Assembly (NCBI GenBank): GCA_028222435.1
Contig: JAOIST010000002.1
Coordinates: 6,604 to 70,603 of the forward strand
DNA from: Candidatus Pelagibacter sp.
Lineage (GTDB): Bacteria > Pseudomonadota > Alphaproteobacteria > Pelagibacterales > Pelagibacteraceae
Direction of reading: 5' to 3'
Length of the DNA stretch: 64,000 nt
Position numbers and translations under genes: made by a program
Notes under the pieces: model-generated
Told to the model about the DNA's origin: nothing
The model's database searches: none
Seen by the model: only the letters and a program-made list of their open reading frames with translations
Part shown: positions 1 through 8,323 of the stretch, in pieces
How positions within the stretch are numbered: the stretch's first letter is position 1
Layout: the number at the start of each line of letters is the position of its first letter

Positions 1-1
1 A

Positions 2-1639
<1,638 letters not shown>

Positions 1640-1646
1640 CAAAATA

Positions 1647-2930
1647 ATGAATTTTTCAACTCTCTTTAGAACAAAAGAGAATTTAAATTTAGATAAAAAC
1701 ACTTTAACCATTCTTAGATATATCGCTATTTTTGGTCAATTTATCGCGATAAACATCGTCTTTTTTTATCTAGAACTTCAATTTCCTCTTAAAGAAAGCT
1801 ACATCATTATTCTTATAGGACTAATCACAAATCTGTTTCTACAATTTAGGGTAAAAGTAAATCAGCTGAAAGACTCATATGCATCTTTATTTCTTCTGTA
1901 TGATTTATTCCAATTAAGCTCTCTATTATATCTAACGGGTGGTATTTTAAATCCTTTTGTAATTTTACTAATTATTCCAACTATAGTTTCGTCTACATTT
2001 TTAAGTATGGGAACTACTATAATACTTGGAGTAATAACTTCTTTTCTATTATTTATCCTTTCTTTTATTTATCTTCCGCTTCCAGGATTTGATAAAAATA
2101 TTTTTGATGTTCCAAATTTATATAAACAAGGAATACTTACAGCTATTTTAATTGGACTTGTATTTCTAAGTTATTTTGGAATTCGATTTGCAGGAGAAAC
2201 AAAAAAAAGATCTGAAGCTCTGCACAAACTACAAGAAGTAATATCAAAAGAATATGAACTTGAGTCTCTAGGTGGACAAGCCGCAGCTGCAGCACATTCT
2301 TTAGGAACACCATTAGCAACTATTAGTGTAGTAGCAAAAGAATTAAAGAAAGAAATAGGCGGTGATAAAGAAATATCAAAAGATATCGATCTATTGATTA
2401 GTCAAACTAAAAGATGTAGCGATATATTAAAACAAATATCAAAAAAACAAATAAAAGAAGATATTTTTTTAAGTTCTATAAAATTTGAAGATTTACTAGA
2501 AGAAATTATTAATTCTTTTAAGGAAACGTCATCAAAAGATATAAATCTTTTAGTAGAAAACGATAATAATAAAATAGCAATACAAAGAACTCCGGAAATA
2601 ATTTATGGATTAAGAAATTTTATTGGAAATGCCGTAAAGTTTTCTAAGAGTCAAGTAAACATTAATCTAAAAAGTGATCAAAAAATTATTAAGATAGAAA
2701 TAAATGATGATGGACCAGGAATCCCTGAAGATATAATTCAAAAAATGGGTGAACCTTATATTAAATCTAAATCAAAAGAGTTAAGTGTTAATTCAGGATT
2801 AGGTTTAGGAACTTTTTTAGGAAAAACTTTATTAGAAAGACAAGGTGGACAATTAATTTTTAAAAGAAATAGTAAACTAGGAGGAGCTCTAGTTACATTG
2901 TCTTGGAATCCAAATAATTTTATTTCTTAA
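1647..2930 (+). CDS. regB: Redox sensor histidine kinase RegB/PrrB-like
   Basis: Membrane sensor kinase (427 aa) of the RegB/PrrB/ActS family, which reads quinone-pool redox state and phosphorylates RegA. The first ~180 residues hold about six hydrophobic segments. The family quinone-site heptapeptide GGxxNPF is present as GGILNPF (residues ~98-104). A dimerisation/H-box follows with His in AAAHSLGTPL (~residue 217), then the redox-box Cys in KRCSDIL (~257), and the ATPase motifs N-box (NFIGNAVKFS), G1 (DDGPGIP) and G2 (GLGLGTFLG). The Glu that normally follows the phosphorylated His (HELGTPL) is Ser here. Its regulator regA lies 3.3 kb away beyond a minus-strand cluster. The end overlaps the convergent ureohydrolase gene by 11 bases. 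Confidence 0.9.
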   Translation: MNFSTLFRTKENLNLDKNTLTILRYIAIFGQFIAINIVFFYLELQFPLKESYIIILIGLITNLFLQFRVKVNQLKDSYASLFLLYDLFQLSSLLYLTGGILNPFVILLIIPTIVSSTFLSMGTTIILGVITSFLLFILSFIYLPLPGFDKNIFDVPNLYKQGILTAILIGLVFLSYFGIRFAGETKKRSEALHKLQEVISKEYELESLGGQAAAAAHSLGTPLATISVVAKELKKEIGGDKEISKDIDLLISQTKRCSDILKQISKKQIKEDIFLSSIKFEDLLEEIINSFKETSSKDINLLVENDNNKIAIQRTPEIIYGLRNFIGNAVKFSKSQVNINLKSDQKIIKIEINDDGPGIPEDIIQKMGEPYIKSKSKELSVNSGLGLGTFLGKTLLERQGGQLIFKRNSKLGGALVTLSWNPNNFIS

Positions 2931-3801
2931 ACTGAAAAGTGTAGGCAAGAATTTTATATGCTAATTTTGCAACTAGAAAATTATACGAGTCAAAGTTTTT
3001 TATTGGAGCTAATTCATTAATATCTGCACCCACAACTTTAGAGATTTTACAGACTTTTTTTATAATCGGCAAAACATCATCCCAAAGTAAACCACCAGGT
3101 TCAGGTGTTCCGGTAGCAGGCATAACGCTTGCATCAAAGCCATCAACGTCAAAAGTGATGTAAACTGTTTTATCTTTAAAAAGATTATCTAACTGAGATA
3201 AATCCCAATTTTTCTTGTCTTTTCCCCAAAAAATTTCAATTCTATCTCTATTATCACTATAAAAATTCATTTCCAACTGAGATAAATTTCTTATGCCGAA
3301 CGACACAACGTTAACATTTTTAAAATCTAAACATCTTTTAATTGCAGAAGCATGAGAAAATTTCTCTCCTTGATAGCTTTCTCTCAAATCTGCATGAGCA
3401 TCAAAATGAAGAAGTGTTATCTGATCATATTTTTCTACGAATGGTTTTATAGATCCAGGTGTAATTGAATGTTCACCTCCAAATACCATTGGAAATTTAT
3501 TTTTTGATAGTATTGCTTTATTAATAGCTGACAATTGATCTAAAGCGTCATTTATTTTTTTTTTTATAGCAAAAGGCTTAATAGTTTTTATACCTATTTC
3601 TTTATAGGGTTCTTTATTTAGCTCTTCATCAAACAGCTCAACTTGATGAGAGGCTTTTATAATTTCTCTCGGGCCATTTTTTGTACCTCCTCCGTAGCTG
3701 ACTGTTTTTTCAAGTCCAAAAGGAACAACTATAACTTTTGCTTCAATATCTTGATTAGCGTCATAGCCTAAAAAACCTTTTTTTTGACTTAAGAATTTCA
3801 T
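2920..3801 (-). CDS. speB: Agmatinase/ureohydrolase family protein (SpeB-like)
   Basis: Manganese-dependent ureohydrolase (293 aa) of the arginase/agmatinase superfamily. Agmatinase converts agmatine to putrescine and urea; guanidinobutyrase or guanidinopropionase activity cannot be excluded by sequence. Metal-binding motifs are visible: GGEHSI, HFDAHADLR and FDVDGFDASVMPATGTPEPGG. It is the last gene of a tight three-gene minus-strand cluster (decarboxylase, deoxyhypusine-synthase-like protein, this gene), starting immediately after the upstream stop. No arginine decarboxylase is seen in the window, so the source of agmatine is unclear. This supports a polyamine role without fixing the substrate. 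Confidence 0.85.
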   Translation of the reverse strand: MKFLSQKKGFLGYDANQDIEAKVIVVPFGLEKTVSYGGGTKNGPREIIKASHQVELFDEELNKEPYKEIGIKTIKPFAIKKKINDALDQLSAINKAILSKNKFPMVFGGEHSITPGSIKPFVEKYDQITLLHFDAHADLRESYQGEKFSHASAIKRCLDFKNVNVVSFGIRNLSQLEMNFYSDNRDRIEIFWGKDKKNWDLSQLDNLFKDKTVYITFDVDGFDASVMPATGTPEPGGLLWDDVLPIIKKVCKISKVVGADINELAPIKNFDSYNFLVAKLAYKILAYTFQFKK

Positions 3802-4851
3802 TTATGAGTTAAATATTTTTGAGAAATTTCTTTTTTCTCTTTTTTTCCAATGATCTCGATGATAGGCATCACTAGCTATTAAAGGTAAAACACTTGTTGC
3901 TTCTGCAAAAACCATTTGTTCTTTAGTAATATTAACTTTTCCCCAAGAGCTAGCTTCTTTTAATGTCGAACTGCTGCAAGCTCCATCACGTGTGTCAGCC
4001 ACGGTAATTTGTATTGCATATTTGTGCATATCTACCTTCTTACCAAGTAATTCAGCGCAGACTACTGTATCTTGAATAAAATTTTTTGGCACGCCTCCTC
4101 CAACCATCAATAGACCAGATTGTTTAGACTGTAATTTAATTTCAGTTAATTCCCTGAATTCTCGGATAGAGTCTATTGTTAAATGCTTTTTAGGATTTTG
4201 CTCCTGATGCATTACTAAGCCAAAACCAGCTGAACTATCAGTGAACGCAGGACAAAATATTGGAACATTATTATCAAAAGCAGTTTCAATCAAAGAACCT
4301 TTCTTTTTCCCATTTGATTTTAGGTATTTACCTAACTCTTTAATAAATTCTCTTGAAGTGTAAGATCTTGGTTCCAAAGTATTTGCCACATCACATATGG
4401 TTTTGTCACAAGCTTGTAACTCCTCTTCATCGATGTAGGTATCGTATATTCTATCGATATAATTTTTTCGAAGTTCTGTATCGTCTTGAAATTGAGAACC
4501 TTGATAATGTTTGAATCCTAAAGCTTCAAAAAAATCCATATCAATTATAGAAGCCCCAGTAGCCACTATCGCATCAATCATATTATGTTTTACCAAATCA
4601 GTGTATAAATCCATGCAACCACCTGCCGAAGTCGATCCAGCTAAAGTAAGAAAAATTGAGCAGTCTTTATCTGCTAGCATTTCATTATAAATACCCGCCG
4701 CTCTAGCAGTGTCCCTAGAGGTAAAAGACATCTTGCCCATGCCATCGATGATCTTTCGCGCATCAAAAGATTTAATGTCTATGTGTTCTACCGGACTATT
4801 AAGAAGTGATTTTTTATTATGTCCAATATTAGGACTAATTTTTTTGGCCAT
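3802..4851 (-). CDS. Deoxyhypusine synthase-like protein (possible homospermidine synthase)
   Basis: A 349-aa homologue of deoxyhypusine synthase, the NAD-dependent enzyme that transfers the spermidine aminobutyl group to a lysine of eukaryotic/archaeal eIF5A. The lysine that forms the imine intermediate in the eukaryotic enzyme (SWGK) is kept in SSWGKV near residue 310. Rossmann-type segments with LAGSTSAGG and GGGVPKNF are visible. Bacteria lack eIF5A, and bacterial members of this family have been linked to polyamine (homospermidine-type) synthesis, which fits its place between an ornithine/lysine decarboxylase and an agmatinase-like gene. Its start overlaps the upstream stop by one base (TAATG). 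Function is inferred from family and context. Confidence 0.82.
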   Translation of the reverse strand: MAKKISPNIGHNKKSLLNSPVEHIDIKSFDARKIIDGMGKMSFTSRDTARAAGIYNEMLADKDCSIFLTLAGSTSAGGCMDLYTDLVKHNMIDAIVATGASIIDMDFFEALGFKHYQGSQFQDDTELRKNYIDRIYDTYIDEEELQACDKTICDVANTLEPRSYTSREFIKELGKYLKSNGKKKGSLIETAFDNNVPIFCPAFTDSSAGFGLVMHQEQNPKKHLTIDSIREFRELTEIKLQSKQSGLLMVGGGVPKNFIQDTVVCAELLGKKVDMHKYAIQITVADTRDGACSSSTLKEASSWGKVNITKEQMVFAEATSVLPLIASDAYHRDHWKKREKRNFSKIFNS

Positions 4852-6032
4852 TAAGCAACTAAAGAATCAACTTTATCGTTTGACCCTTCGTATAATGACA
4901 TAATTGGTTTGTCGTATACTTCAAAAATTTCATTTGAGTAAAATCCATTGAAATTAGTTCTAAAAGTTAAGCCATAAGCACCAAGCTGACCTAATTCTAT
5001 ATAGTCGCCCTCTTTAATATTATTAGGTAAAAGAAAAGGTCCCTTCATATAATCCAGACTGTCACAAGTTGGGCCAAAGAAATTAAATGCAGTTAATTTT
5101 TTTGATTGAAATCTTCCATCAGTAATCATTTTAGTTGGCAGCACAAAGTTTGGTACCCCTGCATCAAACAATGTACCATAAGTTCCATCATTTAAGTAAA
5201 GGCTTTGCTTTTTTCTTAATATAACTTTTACAATTGTCGAGCCGCTTTCAGCAACGATTGCTCTTCCTGGTTCACAAATAATTTCAGGCAATTTACTCAA
5301 TTTTAAATTTGAAAGACTTTTTTTAATTTCCTCCATGTAATTAATTAAAGGTTCTGGTTTTAAATCAGGATAAATGGCAGGAAATCCTCCACCTAAATTA
5401 ATTATGTCTGGAATAATTTTTGTTTTCTTAATTATATTTTCTATTTCTTTTATACCTTTAGTGTAAGATATTTTATGCATACATTGTGAACCAACATGAA
5501 AACTTATTCCTAACTTTTTTGAATGTTCTTTACATAATCTTACTAAACCCAAGGCCTCAGAGGGTAGTGCTCCGAATTTTCTAGATAGATCGATTTCAGC
5601 ATGTTCATTTGAAATCGCAATCCTTACAAATAATTTTAAATCTTTGGCTTGGTTGGTTGCCTCAAGTATTTTTCTTAGCTCATCCTTGTTATCTAAAGAG
5701 AAACTTTTTACCCCATAATTAAAATAAGCTGATGAAATGCTATCTTTGCTTTTAACAGTGTGCATGAAGTGAAGATTTACATCGCGATTAATTTTATGAA
5801 TGAGCTTAATTTCATTCAAGGAAGCAACATCAAAATCACTTATACCATTTGAAATTATTTGTTTAATAATTTTTTCGTGAGAGTTGGTTTTTACAGCATA
5901 TAGAACTTTACCTGGGAAATTTTCTTTAAAGAATTTTACAGATTTTTTTATTTCTTCACTCCGTATGCAATACACGGGATAATCAGGCTTTAGTGTGTTA
6001 ACTAGTTCGTTAACCGACTTAAATTTTCGCAT
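4851..6032 (-). CDS. PLP-dependent ornithine/lysine decarboxylase (group IV, eukaryotic-type fold)
   Basis: A 393-aa alanine-racemase-fold decarboxylase, most like ornithine decarboxylase, making putrescine (or cadaverine from lysine). The PLP lysine lies in YAVKTNS (~residue 47). HVGSQ, NLGGGFP (phosphate-binding loop) and EPGRAIV follow. The active-site Cys is in GPTCDSLD near residue 330, a motif of ornithine/lysine decarboxylases; diaminopimelate decarboxylases differ here. The start at 6032 has a strong purine-rich ribosome site (GGGGGA, 6041-6046) eight bases upstream. It is the first gene of the polyamine cluster and divergent from regA; the leader carries a three-arm inverted repeat. 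Confidence 0.88.
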   Translation of the reverse strand: MRKFKSVNELVNTLKPDYPVYCIRSEEIKKSVKFFKENFPGKVLYAVKTNSHEKIIKQIISNGISDFDVASLNEIKLIHKINRDVNLHFMHTVKSKDSISSAYFNYGVKSFSLDNKDELRKILEATNQAKDLKLFVRIAISNEHAEIDLSRKFGALPSEALGLVRLCKEHSKKLGISFHVGSQCMHKISYTKGIKEIENIIKKTKIIPDIINLGGGFPAIYPDLKPEPLINYMEEIKKSLSNLKLSKLPEIICEPGRAIVAESGSTIVKVILRKKQSLYLNDGTYGTLFDAGVPNFVLPTKMITDGRFQSKKLTAFNFFGPTCDSLDYMKGPFLLPNNIKEGDYIELGQLGAYGLTFRTNFNGFYSNEIFEVYDKPIMSLYEGSNDKVDSLVA

Positions 6033-6059
6033 TTCATGTGTCCCCCGTTAGTTTACACA

Positions 6060-6120
6060 AAGGTTTTTTAAAAAAATTTAATAAAAAAAACCTTGATTAA
6101 TTTGCGTTTAAGGTTTTTTT
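6060..6120 (-). promoter_or_regulatory. Three-arm inverted repeat in the polyamine operon leader
   Basis: AAGGTTTTTT occurs at 6060-6069 and again (one T longer) at 6110-6120. The complementary arm AAAAAAACCTT lies between them at 6084-6094. The middle arm can therefore pair with either flank, with loops of about 13-15 bases, so two hairpins are mutually exclusive. The element lies 28 bases upstream of the decarboxylase start and 72 bases upstream of regA. Such a layout resembles an attenuator, but each stem has only two G-C pairs and may instead be a protein-binding site or simple AT-rich sequence. Confidence 0.4.
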
Positions 6121-6192
6121 GACTCTATGTAAAGAAAAAAAAGCTCTAATAAGATGTTGTAATTTTGTTCACAGCGCCCATATATAAGTTGT

Positions 6193-6765
6193 ATGAGGAC
6201 TCAAAAAAATATTCCAGAGCAACTAAAGCTATCTGATTTTGCAGATAAATCGTTGCTTATTTTGGATGATGACGATCCACTTCGAGGAAGGCTTGCAAGG
6301 GCTATGGAAAAGAAAGGTTTTCAAGTAAAAGAGGCCAAAACAGTGGCTGAAGGTCTAAATATTGTTAAAGCAACGCCCCCAAGTTTTGCTTGTGTTGATC
6401 TTAGGCTTGAGGATGGAAATGGCCTAGATGTTGTTAAAGAATTATCAAAAAATAAAAAAGACAGCAGAATAGTAATGTTAACGGGATACGGGAATCTACC
6501 CACAGCAGTAGCTGCGGTTAAGGCTGGAGCAATAGATTACATAGCTAAACCAGTCGATGCAGATGATGTTGAGTCGGCATTATTAGCCTCACCTGAGTCG
6601 AAAGCCAAACCACCGGAAAACCCAATGTCTGCAGATAGGGTTAAGTGGGAACATATTCATAGAGTGTTTGAATTATGTAATAGAAATGTTTCTGAAACTG
6701 CTAGAAGACTTAAAATGCACAGAAGAACTCTACAAAGAATTCTTTCTAAAAGATCGCCTCGATAA
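6193..6765 (+). CDS. regA: Redox response regulator RegA/PrrA/ActR-like
   Basis: Two-domain response regulator (190 aa), partner of RegB. The receiver domain (~residues 15-130) has the acidic cluster LDDDDP, the phosphoacceptor Asp in CVDLRLEDGNG, the switch Thr in MLTGYG and the conserved Lys in AKPVDADDV. After a short Pro-rich linker (KAKPPENP), the C-terminal Fis-type helix-turn-helix (NVSETARRLKMHRRTLQRIL) binds DNA, the normal RegA architecture and length. The start follows an AT-rich segment containing TATATAAG. The gene ends three bases before the convergent bioY stop. Confidence 0.93.
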   Translation: MRTQKNIPEQLKLSDFADKSLLILDDDDPLRGRLARAMEKKGFQVKEAKTVAEGLNIVKATPPSFACVDLRLEDGNGLDVVKELSKNKKDSRIVMLTGYGNLPTAVAAVKAGAIDYIAKPVDADDVESALLASPESKAKPPENPMSADRVKWEHIHRVFELCNRNVSETARRLKMHRRTLQRILSKRSPR

Positions 6766-6767
6766 AA

Positions 6768-7319
6768 TTAAATTAATCTATTTATTTTCTTAATCTGATT
6801 AATTGCTAAAGTTGCAATAAGAATTTTAAATAGCTCAGCTAATAAAAATGGTTGTGCGCCTAACGCAAAGATTGGCTTATCCCAACCTATTAAACTGCCT
6901 AACCAAGTCATGCCTATTAAATAGATAAAACTCGTAGCAAATAAAAGTTTAAAAAAAGTTTTAAACAAATTGCTGTCGTAACTAAACTTTCCTGAAATAT
7001 AAACTGCAACAAGAAAACCCAATAAGTACCCCATTGTAGGTCCAGTAAAGTAAACTAATCCTATTCCTTTTTCTGGCGTACCCGAGAAAACAGGTAATCC
7101 TATTATCCCTTCAAATAAATACAAAGACACAGTTGCTAGCCCAATTTTCCATCCAAAAGCAATTCCAATCATAAGAACCACTAAAGTCTGCATAGTCATT
7201 GGAACGGGATAGAAAGGAATTTTTATTTTTGATGAGACAGCTAAAACAATGCTACCTATCAATGCAAAGAAAATGTGTTTAATTAATTTTGATTGTTTTA
7301 AGTTTTTTACAAGTTCCAT
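6768..7319 (-). CDS. bioY: BioY-family biotin transporter substrate-binding subunit
   Basis: Integral membrane protein (183 aa, about five to six hydrophobic helices) of the BioY family, the S component of energy-coupling-factor biotin transporters. Diagnostic stretches are the N-terminal KIPFYPVPMTMQTL, followed by GLPVFSG and YFTGPTMGYLLGF. No ECF ATPase pair or BioN-type T subunit is adjacent. The ABC ATPase upstream on the same strand is of the ABC-2 export type and unlikely to be its partner. BioY may act alone, as reported for solitary BioY proteins, or share modules encoded elsewhere. Confidence 0.9.
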   Translation of the reverse strand: MELVKNLKQSKLIKHIFFALIGSIVLAVSSKIKIPFYPVPMTMQTLVVLMIGIAFGWKIGLATVSLYLFEGIIGLPVFSGTPEKGIGLVYFTGPTMGYLLGFLVAVYISGKFSYDSNLFKTFFKLLFATSFIYLIGMTWLGSLIGWDKPIFALGAQPFLLAELFKILIATLAINQIKKINRLI

Positions 7320-7350
7320 ATAATCAATTTAACTTTTTTTTTATTAAAAT

Positions 7351-8280
7351 CTAGTGTTTTGTCAATTGAACGAAAACATCCTCTAAATCACCGTCATCAG
7401 TAGAAATGTCTACAATTTTTATGTTGTTTTTATTAAAATAATTAACTATTTCACCAAAATTAAGAGAACTTTTTTCATAGGCCGCTGTTATTAAATTTTT
7501 AGAAATGATCTTAAACTGGATACCTGTCATGGCTAAAGACATATTTATGTCTACACTTTCAACTTTAAAATTTATTTTTTTTGCTTGAATTCTTTCTAAA
7601 AGTTTTTCTGTTGTATCAAGCGCAACTAAATTTCCCTTATCAATAATAGCTATTCGATCACACATTTCTTGTGCTTCTAAAAGATAGTGAGTAGTTAAAA
7701 TAATTGTAACCCCTTCTTTATTTAATTCTTTTACATTATCCCAAAGGTTGTTTCTTAATTCAACATCTACTCCAGCCGTAGGTTCGTCTAAAATTAATAT
7801 TGGAGGTTGATGAACCATTGCTTTTGCAATAAGCAATCTCCTTTTCATACCACCCGACAAACTTCTAGAATAAGCATTTGCTTTATCCTCTAATGCTACC
7901 ATCTTTAAAATTAAGTCTGTAATTCTATCTTTTTTAGTTATTCCATATAAACCTGCTTGTAATTCCAATAACTTTCTAGGACTAAAAAAAGCGTCCAAAT
8001 TTACCTCTTGAGGAACTATTCCTATAGAGGCTCTTACTTGTCTAGGATTTTTATCTACATCAAATCCCCACACATTTACATACCCCGATGTTTTAATTAC
8101 TGTTCCTCCTAAAATACTTAAGAATGTTGTTTTTCCGGCTCCATTAGGACCTAGCAGACCAAATACCTCTCCTTGTTTAACTTCAAAGGTTAAATTTGTG
8201 AGTGCTTTGTTTTCTTTTTTTGTTTTGGAGTTTAAATAAATTTTGTTGAGATTTTCAACAGTTAAAGCATTTTTAGACAT
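7351..8280 (-). CDS. ABC transporter ATP-binding protein, ABC-2/DrrA-YadG type
   Basis: A 309-aa cytoplasmic ATPase. Walker A is LLGPNGAGKTTF (~residue 43), followed by a Q-loop PQE, the signature SRSLSGGMKRRLLIAKA, Walker B ILILDEPTAGVD and an H-loop in TTHYLLEA. A C-terminal ~75-residue extension after the nucleotide-binding domain is typical of DrrA/YadG/CcmA-like ATPases that pair with six-helix ABC-2 permeases. No permease gene neighbours it in the window, so the cargo is unknown. It is divergent from polA with a 43-base gap. Confidence 0.88.
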   Translation of the reverse strand: MSKNALTVENLNKIYLNSKTKKENKALTNLTFEVKQGEVFGLLGPNGAGKTTFLSILGGTVIKTSGYVNVWGFDVDKNPRQVRASIGIVPQEVNLDAFFSPRKLLELQAGLYGITKKDRITDLILKMVALEDKANAYSRSLSGGMKRRLLIAKAMVHQPPILILDEPTAGVDVELRNNLWDNVKELNKEGVTIILTTHYLLEAQEMCDRIAIIDKGNLVALDTTEKLLERIQAKKINFKVESVDINMSLAMTGIQFKIISKNLITAAYEKSSLNFGEIVNYFNKNNIKIVDISTDDGDLEDVFVQLTKH

Positions 8281-8323
8281 AGTTTTTTTAATCCTCGGAA
8301 AGGATTCAATGTAATATATATAT

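Noticed and set aside
8290..8306. AATCCT/AGGATT hairpin between the ABC ATPase and polA
   Set aside because: It lies between divergent starts, has a six-pair stem, and is followed by A-run not U-run on the minus strand, so it is not a terminator; no family recognised.
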